From: Poteriospumella lacustris
Taxonomy: Eukaryota; Sar; Chrysophyceae; Chromulinales; Dinobryaceae
Reading direction: 5' to 3'
Length of the DNA: 44,100 nt
Assembly: GCA_008000375.1 (NCBI GenBank)
Contig: SMOI01000035.1
Coordinates: 125,745-169,844 of the forward strand
The position numbers and the translations under genes are program-made. The notes under the pieces were generated by a model. The model saw only the letters and a list, made by a program, of their open reading frames with translations, was not told the origin of the DNA and did no database searches. This document shows, piece after piece, positions 20,101 to 30,609 of this stretch; the first letter of the stretch is position 1, and each line of letters opens with the position of its first letter.

Positions 20101-20522
20101 TGAACATCGATGTATCGAAGCGTGCAATTGACTCGTGTTCTCGGTACTTTCATCGGTTACAGGCTTGGAGCACATCCTGTCGACGGGAAGATGGCGTAAA
20201 GTCCGCGGCATGTCCTCAGCCAAATGACGTTGCATTTGCCATTTTGGCATCGGATGGCCTTTGGGATGTCATGAGTAATGAAGACGCCAGCGACATGGTT
20301 TGTTCGTTTCTGTTGGAGCACGAGTCAATGGAATCCTATTGGAATAGCCGCCTACTCGATATCGACACGAGCGATCGAGATGACTTGGCATTCCTCGAGG
20401 ACGATGAAGTAGAGGTAGCGGGGATATTTCAACGAGCATCGCGCTTACTCGCGTACGAGGCACTTCTCAGAGGCTCCCTGGACAACATTGGTGTCTCGGT
20501 CATTGATTTAGCTTTTACTTAA
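17184..20522 (+). CDS. Protein kinase-PP2C phosphatase fusion with N-terminal signal/anchor
   Basis: The gene is one exon of 1112 residues from the ATG at 17184; the open frame starts two codons earlier at a TTG. Residues 1-22 (NILSTIVVLWLLSL) look like a signal peptide or anchor. A kinase domain spans about 118-590. It has a glycine loop GGQGDV (about 127-132), ATP lysine in LILKRM (about 156), catalytic loop HRDIKPSNVLL (265 on), and DFS in place of DFG (287-289). The kinase may be active, but DFS is unusual. A C2H2-like motif (CPKC...HVRVRRH, about 680-700) links to a C-terminal PP2C domain (about 750-1112). All metal-binding motifs are present there: RYMED, FGVFDGH, ASDGLWD and SLDN, so the phosphatase looks active. 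Arabidopsis At3g63340 has the same kinase-PP2C order. Joining opposite activities suggests a self-resetting switch, but this is inference. Confidence 0.87.
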   Translation: MNCYRGNILSTIVVLWLLSLRPTGGRTDVEWLINEPTSAINHSLTLADKRVYYSGQKLGGYILDKLLTVTGRGAEEKYWSSFPLLSYKETNDGESSKEVARAKTPASQRGECFPGSSICLDEYLFKGGQGDVWRAHAMQNRSSNFPDEETEYLILKRMRSKDNPSILRCALREIYFGDLLQHRESFPRLLTYFVHGGDHWLVFKDEGSSLQSYLYNTGTNGAQIFSPSRAWRKLRTTDLGAASLKSIMFQLISNSAELHSMGIIHRDIKPSNVLLQATKKPRLLTSDFSSAVDDVALASRTVNSLYGVDGPTIGEESLDYAPPEVRLSLSNDDLGDVTALPFDLRRPESYDIWSVGMVFLEILLGTPDVFHVDQRTEAMIIQLLQKKNINSPVIRKKALYLAGLADFGIYRDQHFNHEADDGAVSRKSSRRLSMAAQFSRLLVGDVGKYLSQPLSIVSLAPPHVPSTEEHRQPGQSNESQPKYPGACSLSANDLSKMLVTLRDAIVHRDILGVGFHDKWGLDLLIRLLCFNPMERISMKDALSHAYFHGPYVSVYDGLEFATFQELNAHVQKWKALHRDTVVINADSNDALESAGDDALVSLEEVLEYEDADAAGVSPLLSYADQVEINFQRLSDDSNEGDDTTDDNESTLDEAESPSTTGRLPSSAFQVQETISNLRFVCPKCGRKFDDWSSCMQHVRVRRHGQFCGYQLVGHEMTPSVPTLTYNEQLLSSIFPACLSDRSFEIYDKRSGWCDLQGKRRYMEDFHTVFRHDGAGDSEWTLFGVFDGHLGSFAARYASQRVHQYYQEYVEQSIRYPEIRESVDAQLLNATVGQKGLSYAFQAVDRDLSTAYTAFGGELPIGGTTASVLVVERTSMMNLRLTYGHVGDSRLVLCRWSHQQHEAVVVQVTEDHTAKNVNETASLIHRGGSVVEVDGALRVQGELIVTRALGDTALGPVISPNPDTGQINVGPAELNIDVSKRAIDSCSRYFHRLQAWSTSCRREDGVKSAACPQPNDVAFAILASDGLWDVMSNEDASDMVCSFLLEHESMESYWNSRLLDIDTSDRDDLAFLEDDEVEVAGIFQRASRLLAYEALLRGSLDNIGVSVIDLAFT

Positions 20523-20547
20523 ACTGTATCTACACTGTCGATTCTCT

Positions 20548-22770
20548 CTAAATGGCGGTTGTTCCTTTTCCTTTCCGACGGCTTCCGAAATAGGAGACAC
20601 TGGTTTGCTTCGAGGCGAGTGATCCGAATTGAATCGCTCGTTTCACTAATTGTGCACTTTTCTCTAAGCCGATGTGTGCAGCAGCTTGGCGTAGCACTTG
20701 TTTGTCCCCGACTCCAGGTGGCAAGGTGAGATCGATGAGATGGGACAAAGGCTGCTGTTGAATGTACGCCACCAAGTCTTCGTCGAGGTATGGAAACCAT
20801 GCTTCTCGTCCATGGTCTGCGATGCAGCGATCATCGCGTCCCAAGTTTCGTTGCCAAAGACGTGTTAAATCTTTATTCAACTCTTGCTGCAAGGCAGGGT
20901 AGCCTCCATGCTGAAAGACCGTTCGATGACGTCCATAACCGGCTAACTGCTCATCTGCACCAATGCCCACGAGAAGTGCCTTGCATTGTGCAGTGTACGT
21001 GGTGGTTGACTGCACGGGGAAACTGTGATAATCGATGTGGACGGTGACGTCTTCTTCCCCGCCATCTCCACCACCATTTCCTACTGAAGCCCCAGCCGAA
21101 GATGATGATGCCGACGCTTCAGTGACGTGACTGGTGCCTTCGCGCTTGGCCTTTCCTTTCAGGTGCGTTTTACATTTGTATGCCGCATCCGTCTGCATCC
21201 GCTCTTCACAGCAGCGCCCACACAGCCGACCAGGACAATTTCGTTTGGTGGGGCGTTTGCAACCCGCCTTACGGCACCAATGAGGCGCTTTCTGCTCCAC
21301 ATTGGCTTCATCGTCTGCCAGAAGCGATTCCATCGTTTCGTCAGGCTCACTTTGAGTTGTTTCAGTGGTCGAAGCCAACTCTCGACCGACGCCTTTCAAC
21401 GCCCCTTCTTCACCAAGTCTCAACAATGGACGATCTTCTTCGTTGGTTTGCTGGTATAAGAGGTCTTCTGTCAATGGATCATAGATCTTCAATACTCCGC
21501 GACCTCGCGAAGCAAACCAAAACGCCGTACCAATGTTGAGGTCCATATGAGTCGTCAGGGGCTGTCATTGAGAGTAAACAGTCATTCGTTCAGAGCATCA
21601 AGCAGCCTGTGGCGAACAATACCTGAATCAGTCGCTTGATCGATTCCTCCGCTTCTTCACGATCAGCTTGCGTCACATCGATTTCCACAAATCGCCACTC
21701 GCGGTCTGGAAACAATCGCTGAACAACAAAACAGTCAGAGCAATCAACTTCAGCGAACAACAAGAAGTTCTCCGTGGTTTGTCATTGATTACCTTCAATG
21801 CAAACAATCCTGCGATACCGGCAAGTCGATCTGGGGCGGCGGAAGGTTTGCCTTGTTGGTCTCGAAAGTCAAAAGCGATATTGATCAATTCAATAGGTGC
21901 TCTGCCAGCCTCGCCCATGGAAAGGTGCAACGCTGCAGCTAATAGAAGAGAATCAATGCCTCCGGAGAATAGTACACCCACAAAGCACCGTTGGTCACCT
22001 GGGAGTCGTTCTCGTTGCACAAAAAACGAAGGTGATAGGCGTGAGACACGTTTCGTTACCGACTGCAAAACCAAAGTCAAGAAGTCCTTCGATAATTTAC
22101 CAACTTCTCTGGATTCTGTCGAAACTAAGGAAAGATCTTGAAGAGGTCGATTTAGACGTAAACATGTCTCGGGCCAGGACGTATGATCACATTGGCTTCT
22201 CGGAATAGTCGTCGAAGCAGCGCTGAACGAGAAAATCCCACTAATTGGCACTTCCTCAAATTGTGTATCATTGTTTACCGCGAAGCAACATGATGTGATG
22301 CCTGTAATGTATTCATTTGCAAGCGAAAGGACTAAACTTCGACGGCCGAAAGGGTCGCGACCGAAGTACACACGATCTTGAGTTCTCGAGTAAAAGATGA
22401 AAGAAAAAGGCCCGTGAATCTTCAATAATATGGACATTATTCGCTGCGTTGATTGTTCGGTGCTTTCATCGCTTGCCAAGGCCAGTGCACCCAACACTGC
22501 CAGCATCGCGGTTGTGTCTGAAGTTCCCACTGGAACTGCCAGTTCACCACCGAACACTTCCCCATTCCACAACAAAATGTTGCCCATCCCGTCAATTGCT
22601 GGTTGTCTCATGATTACATCACCTTGGATGTGCAAAACTGCACCTAAAAAGGTCAGGCCAGGCTTTGCCTCAACGACTTCCACATTGTCGGGCCCTCGGT
22701 TAGACAACGCCCTTTTGGCTGATTCCAAACTTGACCCATCAGGGCGCAACAGAACACCAATACCACACAT
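20548..22770 (-). CDS. Asparagine synthetase domain-containing protein (ASNSD1-like), 3 exons
   Basis: Minus-strand exons are 22770-21793, 21718-21623 and 21561-20548, 2088 nt in total, giving 695 residues. The start is MCGIGV: Cys2 is the nucleophile of class II glutamine amidotransferases. The motif RGPD (26-29) and WNGEVFGG (about 69-76) follow. The second half is an adenine-nucleotide alpha-hydrolase type synthetase domain with the PP-loop motif FSGGIDS (about 282-288) and the later MDLNIGTAFWFASRG. The size fits human ASNSD1 (643 aa) better than true asparagine synthetase. A Cys-rich block (WCRKAGCKRPTKRNCPG...CGRCC, nt about 21290-21170) lies in the synthetase half and may bind zinc. 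The role is uncertain; ASNSD1 has no well-established enzyme activity. The stop is 25 bp from the convergent kinase-PP2C stop. Confidence 0.85.
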
Positions 22771-23108
22771 AATTTCACCCTTTCATTCGATATTTGAATC
22801 GAAAAAGTGCATGTCAGACTACATTGAGTCGTCGGTGGTCTTGCTGTGACGAATCTGAATGATGGAAGACAAACAACGAAAGGAGTGCCACAAATTTGTA
22901 ACGCTTTTCTTCTGTCCAAGTTGTCGTTGTTGTCGCGACAAATGACGACAAACGACAAGTTCCCCTCGCCCCACAATCTGAATTCAAATTCGAGTGTGGC
23001 GAAGGAGCGTCATCATTTTGGCGAGCATTCCATTGCTATAGACTGGATTGACCTGAGGATATATATTTTATCGAATCTGTTTCGCCCTGTAGTATTGAAC
23101 AAAGAAGC
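22771..23108. promoter_or_regulatory. Divergent promoter region, ASNSD1-like / importin
   Basis: This 338-bp gap separates two divergent starts. For the importin side, GAGCATTCCATTGC (23024-23037) resembles an oomycete initiator element, and an AT-run GATATATATTTTAT (about 23058-23071) sits some 40 bp before the ATG. Both are candidates only. Confidence 0.35.
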
Positions 23109-26100
23109 ATGGCCGAACTTATTCCTTTGCTGCAAGCCTTGATGGTGACGGACAATGCCGTCCGCCGCGCTGCCGAGGAGTCCTTTCATTCTGGACTGGC
23201 CGCCAATCCGTTGGTGGTCGTGAACAGCCTCTTGACTATTTGCGTTCAGCCTGATATCGACCCTATTCTTCGTTCTATGTCCGCTGTCTTGCTTCGTGGA
23301 ATTTTTGAAGCGCGTTTGGAGACATTTGCGGAAGCTGACACCCACCGAATCCGCGAGCAAGTTTACATTTGCTGGAACCAAGAATCGGTCCCTCACGTTC
23401 GGAGAAAGTTCGCTCACTTGCTCGCTCAAATTGCATCCCAAACAAGCTGGGCGGATCTTGTTCCTGGAATCTTGACGTCGTCCTCGAGCCCTGAATCAGT
23501 GCTGCATCTGTTGGAGATTTTGAGCGAGTACATTCCCGATGAAGTCGCAGAAAGTGCCGCGAGCTACTGGCCATATCTCTCCAATGCGCTCTCCTCATCT
23601 AATCCCGCAGTGAAATTGGCTGGAGCAAAGGCAACGGCTGCATGCGTGGTGACCATTCACGACGAAGGAGCACTGAAGGTGTTCCAAAGCGTCATCATGC
23701 CTATCTTGGCGGTTGTCAGTGAGAGCTTATCCACGGGAGATGAAATGGATGCCACCATTTTGCTTGATCGTTTGATTGACGTTGCTCAATTCAAGCCGAC
23801 GTTTTACAAGCCAACATTCGAGTCTGTGCTGCAGGCGATGATTGCGATTGGCGCCCATCGCGATTTGGAATACTCCACGCGGTCCGCGGCGATGGAAATG
23901 TTGGTAACTTTGAGTGAATCTGCACCTGCAATGGCTCGTCGATCGAAAGGTTTCATCGATCAAATGGTGGATCTGGTGATGAATTTGATGTTGGAAGTGG
24001 ATGACGATGAGGCGCAATTCCGACGCGCTCGGTACAACAAAGAAAATGACGACGACTGTGCGGATGCGGAGGATTCCATGGAGCGTCTGGCCGCTGGATT
24101 GGGTGGCAAGTCTGTTTGTGACGTTGTTCTTTTGCGGGTACAGCAATATTCGCAGAATGGCGACTGGCGATATCGCCGCGCCGCCTTGGTGGCGTTGTAT
24201 CGTTTGGCTGAGGGCGCACCCAAGTTCTTCGAAAAATACTTGCCTACGGTGTCCCCTTTCGTTTTGGGCTCTCTACAAGATGCGTCTGTTCGTGTGCAGT
24301 ACGAAGCATTGCAGGTAAGCGACACTGGGCCTGCGAACCTTTGTCGATATCTAATGGGGGTGAATTTGTCGTTTGATCGTTGCTCAGTGCGTCGGTCGTC
24401 TTAGTCACACTTTCCCCGAGAAGTGCACGAAGTTCATTGCCGATTTCATCGCCCCTGCGGCTACGATTTTGCAAAATCCTGCCTACTGCGACCGCGTACG
24501 TGGTCATGCCGCCTCCGCCATGATCGACATGCTCAATCCCGATCACTGCGACGCCGATGCCATTAGTACCGTGATTGACCCGCTGTTGTCGGCTGTGCTG
24601 ACGGCGTTGACCAATGCACACAACGAGATTCGTGCTCCTTCGCTCACCGTAATCGGCAAAGTCGCCCAAATTTGTCCCGAGGCGTTTGCGCCTTACTACG
24701 AACGTATCATGCCCGGCGTGAAGGACATTCTGTTGCACGCGACGTCCAAAGATTTGACGGTGTTGCGTGGTAAGGCCATGGAATGTGCCGGCTTGATTGG
24801 CGAAGCTGTGGGTGTCTCCCGTTTCGCGGTTGATGCACGTGAAATCATGCATATTTTCATGCGCGCGATGCATTTGGAAGCTGATGCCGATGTCACCTTC
24901 GACTATTTACTGCCAGCTTGTTCTCGTATGGCCAAGGCTTTGCGGGGCGATTTCGTCGAGTATGTCTCCCCAATCTTCCAGCTGTTGTTGGCTGGTGCGA
25001 AGAAAGAATTGGAATTCTCTGCGGAAGAAGCTGGTGAAGACGAAGCGGTCGGAGAAGTGACCTTTGACGAAGACACGAACATCGAATCGACAGTGTTAGA
25101 GGTCGCGGCGGGTATGAAATTGCGTATGTCTTTGAATACCCATGCGGCACAGCAAAAGAAACAATCCGCGAAATTGCTGTGTGAATTTGCGGAGTCGATG
25201 GGTGCGGCATTGGATACGTGGTTGTTGCCCGCGATGGAAGCGTTGATGCACTTGATGCAAGAGAGTTTTAGTCCATCGGAAGTGAAAACGAATGCTTCGA
25301 CCGGTCTGGCACGTATGTATGAATCGGTATTGGAAGCCGCACGCCTTGGACACGGTGCTCGTGTCTTGGTTAACAATGGCACGGCCTTTACGTTGCAGAG
25401 CGCCTTTGAAATCTGTATTCAATGTACGGCAGAAGTCATGAAGAAAGAACACGATCCTGCAGCTCGTATGGCGGAAGTCGAAAGTTTGCGTGACATTTTG
25501 CAGGCTTCGTTTGAAGCTGGCACATTGGAATTGGATGGTACCCGTCGTAGTGGCTTCCCGGTGTCCTTCAACCAGGAATCGACGATGATTGTGGTGTCGT
25601 CGGTGTTGGTCTTGGCGGCAGAAGCGGTGTACAAACGTTCGCAAGCCTTGGAGAAGTTGGAAGGTAACGGTGAAGTACAAGACGAAGAAGACGGCGGTGA
25701 GATCGAGGATGCTGTCGCTCAGGAAGAAGATTTGTTGGATGTGCTGGTCGATGTCTTGGGACATTTGATCAAGTTACAAGGGGAAAGCTTCATGCCAATC
25801 TTTGACAGTGTCGTGGCACCCGCATTCTCCACCTATTTGTCTCCTGGACAACCGGCATCGATGCAAACGATTGCCGTCTGTTTGATTGATGATGCCATTG
25901 AATACGGCGGTGCCGCCGCACAGAAGTATTTGCCCTCGGTGATTCCGTTGTTGTTGTTGGCGACGCAATCGGAGGATAACATGTTGGTACAAAGTGCGAT
26001 GTACGGCTTAGGTGTGGCTACTAAAGTCGCACCCGCATCGATGCAGCAATTCTTAGGTCCGTTGTTGTCGTGTTTCGTGTCGACGATTCTGCGTCCTGGT

Positions 26101-26649
26101 GCTGGTGAAGACGACGGCATTGCGATCACTGAGAATGCGGTGTTCGGCTTGTCCAGTGTGTTGAGCAACCCCGTGTATGGCGCAGCGCTGCAGCAAACAC
26201 AGGGAGATTTCCCGATCCACGAGTTATCCAAACTGTGGCTGAAGAAAATGCCGGTGCGTTTGGATGGAATGGAGGTACAAAGCACCGTCATGCAATTGTG
26301 TGACGTCGTAGAGCGATGGGATGAACGTGTACTCGGTCCACAAGGTAGTTGGGTTCTCCTCGATTTGTTGCGTGTGATTGCGGAAGTGGCCAATGCTGTG
26401 CGCAACGAGTCGTCCAAGGCCGCATCGAATGGATCCACCTTGACGAGTCCCGACAGTGTAGCCCGATTACATCAACCCGATGACGACCGTGACGCTGTCT
26501 TGGGTGGTGTCCATGGTCCAACGTTACAACGTTTGCAATCATGCTTGCGACACTTGCAATCGTCGGCAGAATTGAGTGCACAAGTGCAATCTGCCTTCAC
26601 GTCGTTGCCTGCAGCATTGCAAGGATCGCTTCAGGCATTTTTGCAGTGA
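23109..26649 (+). CDS. Importin-5 / karyopherin beta-3 (Kap121-type), 2 exons
   Basis: Exons 23109-24314 and 24388-26649 give 1155 residues (3468 nt, in frame). The protein is a solenoid of HEAT repeats from end to end. The centre has the family mark of IPO5/RanBP5: an acidic insert (NKENDDDCADAEDSMERL) followed by AAGLGGKSV and then GDWRYRRAALVALYRLAEG, which aligns with the equivalent human IPO5 stretch (LDRMACGLGGK... DWKYRHAGLMAL). Length is close to the usual 1100 or so. It should carry ribosomal proteins, histones and other basic cargo into the nucleus and release them on RanGTP. Codon use is GC-rich at third positions, as in well-expressed genes. Family call is confident. Confidence 0.93.
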
Positions 26650-26776
26650 ATAGTGGGTTAGTTTTATACCTTATTGGACTGTATGAATGAAAATATTCTA
26701 CGCTATCTGGTAATACTTCATGTACAGATAATGAAACAAAAAAGTGTGCCAAACTCTTGACAATCGATTGGTGTTG

Positions 26777-27638
26777 CTAATCACGAGCCTTCGCTTTTCT
26801 TTGTATTAACGTTTCCAAGTAATCTTCATCGATTCCACCCCTCAAATACTCATGACTTCTGAAAGGTCGATGGTCTTTACCACCGAAGCATGCTTCTAAG
26901 AGGGATTTATCCACATCGACAAGCAGCTGATTGTGAGGATCGGCCATGTCCTCGTCTGACAGAAAGCACGCTTTGCTGAGAGTAACGGAGTCAACGAGAT
27001 GCTGAACTAAACGGAAAAGCCCCAAAAAGATCACTGGGGTCCGGACAAAGTAGGCTTTTTGCAACCGCTCCGGGTAATGGTCTTGTAGAATGCGCACCGA
27101 GTCGTGAGCTGTCGACAATGATGGTGCGTTGAAAATGGAATACCCATCAAAGTCGATGAGAAACGATATTCGCTCTTGTCCCTTCTTCTTCGTACACGCA
27201 ACTGCTCTTTCCATGGTGTACACTAAGTGATGTAGATTACCAGTGTGATCGAATGTATTTTCAGCGCTTGGTCTCAGCACCACCACGGCTCGACCGCATT
27301 TGTCGTGGCCTCTGACATACGCTTTTCCTGTGGCGTTTTCAAGCTCTATAGTTCCTTTCCAATTTTTACAAATGGATTCCACGTCAAAATCTTTCCTCCA
27401 CTTGAGGGTTGCATCAAGCATCTCAGCAGCTTTCTCGACATCAAACGACCTGACCTTTTTGTTAGTTCGACTCCGGAAAGAAAAGAGGGAAATCGTCTTA
27501 CCGAGCTCGCAGATAACGTAAAAAGGTAACATCATTCATCTCTAAGCCATAACCGTGACGATTTTGAAAGATCTCTCTCATCAACTGGAGGCATTTCGTC
27601 TTTTCATCATCCAGAACAAATGTTTCTTCGCATGCCAT
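26777..27638 (-). CDS. Sec14-like CRAL-TRIO protein A, 2 exons
   Basis: Minus-strand exons are 27638-27502 and 27449-26777, 810 nt for 269 residues, with a 52-nt intron. The start is the ATG at 27638 (MACEETFVLDDEK). The frame continues upstream through a hydrophobic stretch to a TTG, which I treat as 5' UTR. The N-terminal CRAL-TRIO lobe has FLRYLRAR-SFDVEKAAEML. The lipid-binding lobe has VYTMERAVA, FLIDFDGYSIFNAP and ILQDHYPERL. This is the Sec14 fold, which exchanges phosphatidylinositol and other lipids between membranes. The protein is close to the divergent neighbour starting at 28039, about half identical by eye, and shares its intron position, so the two come from one duplication. 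No GOLD or PRELI domain is present. Confidence 0.9.
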
Positions 27639-28038
27639 TGGTCGAAGAGAGTAAAATATCGTCACAAATGCCAATAATGAGACCAAGAATAGTCTATACG
27701 ACAGAAAGAATGAAAGAATGACTTTCCGCGACAAATCAATACAGATGTTTGAAGGGGTTGTTTGCAATACAATTATGTAAATGAAGATGTTTTTGTGAAG
27801 TTAGCAACGTGGTTGCACCACCATCGAAGAACGTTCAAGAACGTCGACTTGTCACTGCAAATATGACGTCATCATCTATTCATGGAGCCAAAGTAAGCGA
27901 GTGATGTCGGTCCATTGATCATCATGACACTGAAGATAGTCTGCTCGTCGTCACTCGTCATGGATTGTCGATTACGGAGTCAGTCAAATGGTGACGGGAG
28001 GAACGTGTTTCAAAAGGTGAATCGCTTTTTATGAGAAC
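27639..28038. promoter_or_regulatory. Divergent promoter between Sec14-like paralogues
   Basis: The 400-bp gap separates the two divergent paralogues. A perfect palindrome TGACGTCA (27864-27871), the CRE/bZIP core site, lies about midway. A short bZIP-type site here could serve both genes. The site is seen; its use is inference. Confidence 0.4.
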
Positions 28039-28877
28039 ATGGCGGAATTGAATGAAAAGCAAGCAGCGGCTTTGGAAGTCCTTAGAACCTCTTTTGCCGA
28101 AAAGGATGGTCATGGAATGCCTTTAGATGACAAGACCCTCCTGCGCTATTTACGAGCAAGGTGAGAAGCTGTTTCAATGGGGGTTTCTGTTAATCAATTA
28201 ATCAATTCTTTCATGGCAGATCTTTTGACGCGGAGAAGGCTTCCAAAATGCTGCAAGCCACATTGGAGTGGAGAGAAAAACTGAATCTGAGCGACTTTCG
28301 GGAGAGTTGGAAGGAGACCATGCAAGTCGAAAATGCGACCGGCAAAACTTACATCCGAGGATATGATAAACTTGGTCATCCTATCCTCATTATGAGACCG
28401 AAATATGAAAACACCAACAATCATGAAGGGAACATTCGGAATCTTGTCTACACAATGGAGCGTGCGGTGGCTTGCATGGCCAAGACCGGTGTGGAAAAAG
28501 TATGCTTGGTCATTGATTATGACGGCTACTCCATCTTTAATGCCCCACCAATGAAAACGTCCCGTGAAGTCCTCTCCATTTTGCAAGACCACTACCCTGA
28601 GAGACTGTATCGTGCGTATTGCGTCAAGCCTCCGATGATTTTTTATGGATTCTATCGTGTGATTTCTCCATTCATTGATCCAGTCACAGCTGAAAAAGTT
28701 GTCATGCTAACATCCTCGGTTATGAATGACCCTAACAATCAACTCCACCGTGAGGTGGGTATCGAAAACTTGGAAGCTGCATTTGGTGGATCCGAGTCCA
28801 GACCCTTCGTCAGTCAAGTGTATTTGGATGGAGACTTTCATGATGATTTCAACGCATGCCTTGCCAAACTCTCTTAA
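28039..28877 (+). CDS. Sec14-like CRAL-TRIO protein B, 2 exons
   Basis: Exons 28039-28160 and 28220-28877 (780 nt) encode 259 residues; the intron is 59 nt. The start is MAELNEKQAAALEVLR. The N-terminal lobe has LLRYLRAR-SFDAEKASKMLQATLEW, then the lipid-binding lobe VYTMERAVACM, LVIDYDGYSIFNAP and ILQDHYPERLYRAY. The likely role is phosphatidylinositol or other lipid transfer, as for other small Sec14-only proteins. The intron interrupts the same Arg codon (phase 2, between LRA and SFD) as in the divergent paralogue. The two copies differ most in the first 30 residues and after the FGG motif near the C-terminus, so they may bind different lipids. Confidence 0.9.
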
Positions 28878-29038
28878 AGCAGCTCTTTATTCTATTTCAT
28901 TTCGAAAAACTCACACGTATTGATTTGGTAGCACCCCACAGTTTTCACATTTTACCAGCGACCTACTACTACGTTACCATTTTGTAATACCGTCTTTGTT
29001 CATCCAACTCTTCCATCCAGCAATCTAACGAACCCACA

Positions 29039-30148
29039 CTATCTAGAAGATGTTATGTTCTGCTCCTGCCGGGACCGCTTCACAATGGAATCCCAGCAAG
29101 CAGGCATAGAAATCGGCGATCTGGGAACAGCGCGTGAATGAAATCCGGCACGAACATTTTCGTCCGCCATGATGACTGGTGTCCATGACACATGCCGTTG
29201 TTGATAGTAGTGCAAAACAGCGAACGTGTACAGCCGTTCCGATGGCAAAAGCTTGGTCAATCCACAATGATACTTTTTGCGATCGAACAAGCTGAAAGAA
29301 CTCATGTATTCCCTGAAAAATCACAGTCCAGCCGTCGGCGGGTGAGTGTACAGTCAATTTCGGAATATTGCACAGTCTTACCGGGACGCACTGCTTTGGT
29401 TCAAGAACGAGCATCTTTCTTGGAGCATGATCACTTGTTGTCTTGTGAAAACCCACATCGCCTGATGAATATTTCCTTGCACGTGAATGTACGGCTTATC
29501 CTTCACACAAACCGGGACAAATTCCGGCGTCTCCTCGAGCAACTCTTGTTCAAAAATATCACGTTCGCCATACGGCATATTAAAATCATTTCCTCGGTTG
29601 ATTCGGCGATAACGCTGAAAGCCGATGGTGTGCTCCCACAAGCCATTCTCTGGCATGAGTTCGTGGAATAGTTTCGTCTCGTGCAAGTACGCTACCAAAT
29701 GTGAGAGTTTGAACATGATGTCGTCTTCGTGGTAAACAAATACATCGTACTCGTTCAAAACGTTGGCCATGTACGCTCGATGCTCACCACTGAGTCCAGT
29801 ACCAATCGAAGGACTGTGTTGACTGATCTTAATATGAATCGGTCGACCAAGTCTGTAGCAATACGTTTTTTGCTTTAAGTAGCGAATGAGCGCATCACTC
29901 CACTCAACAGTAGTGAAGAAGACCATTGTGGGATCCCAGCCAGCTTCGCACATTGACGTATACTCGTTGAGAGTGACTGCAATAGGATCAATGTGCTGAA
30001 AGTTGAAGGCCAAAAGACACCCGAGAACTCGATTATTTTTCGTGAAAGGAGTCGGATAGTCCTTCATGAGCACAGAGCTGTTAAAAGCACTGGAATATAG
30101 CAAACTGACGGTGAATCCCAGCAAAATGAGAGCAAGTCGTCCCGCCAT
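29039..30148 (-). CDS. Putative GT-A-type glycosyltransferase, type II membrane or secreted, 2 exons
   Basis: Minus-strand exons 30148-29382 and 29312-29039 (1041 nt) encode 346 residues. Residues 1-22 (LALILLGFTVSLLYSSAF) form a signal anchor or signal peptide. An early block, VLGCLLAFNFQH...NEYTSMCEAGWDPTMVFFT, and then NEYDVFVYHEDDIMF (about 133-146) resemble the nucleotide-sugar fold with a DxD-like acidic triplet (EDD, 141-143). This arrangement is usual for Golgi glycosyltransferases. I cannot assign a CAZy family. The C-terminal exon has no known motif. No ER retention signal is seen. The fold is inferred from a few motifs only. Confidence 0.6.
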
Positions 30149-30609
30149 CTTTAGTTGTTATTGTTCCTCTGTCCACTTTCTTGGCTTGAAAACCAGCCTT
30201 GTGAAATCGATGCAGCAAAAAGGAAGCTATGAATCTGCCCTACTTTACCAGTTTTTACACTTTATTGTGATTTCCTGATTTTCCATTGCCTCAAGCCCCA
30301 ACTCGGGGCATCAATCTCCGACGACGAGTACCAAGTACCAAGACCAAAGGCCGGCCACAACAACGACGGCAAGGTGTCGATGAGATGCGGTCGTTTCGAA
30401 ACGGTCGCCCATTTTCTCTCTTCGCTGGTTGGTTGCACCTCTGCTGCTGGGATCAATTTCTTGGAGCGGAAATACCGAAGGAAGGATAGATATTCTTGCG
30501 ATTGTCTTGGAGGCTGTGTTCCAGCTTTTGCCAGACAGATTCAAGATCAAATGTCTGTGGGATTCTTCTTTTTTGTTTGATTTTACTTTTTGTTTAGGCG
30601 TCTTAATCG
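30149..30609. promoter_or_regulatory. Divergent gap between glycosyltransferase-like gene and FAM135-like gene
   Basis: Both neighbours start away from this 460-bp gap, so it should carry both promoters. The frames crossing it lack family resemblance. The T-rich run near 30570-30595 is just upstream of the FAM135-like ATG. No definite element is recognised. Confidence 0.4.

Noticed and set aside
27639-27767. Hydrophobic N-terminal extension of Sec14-like protein A
   Set aside because: It begins at TTG and has no ATG; the paralogue lacks it and CRAL-TRIO homologues start near the ATG at 27638.
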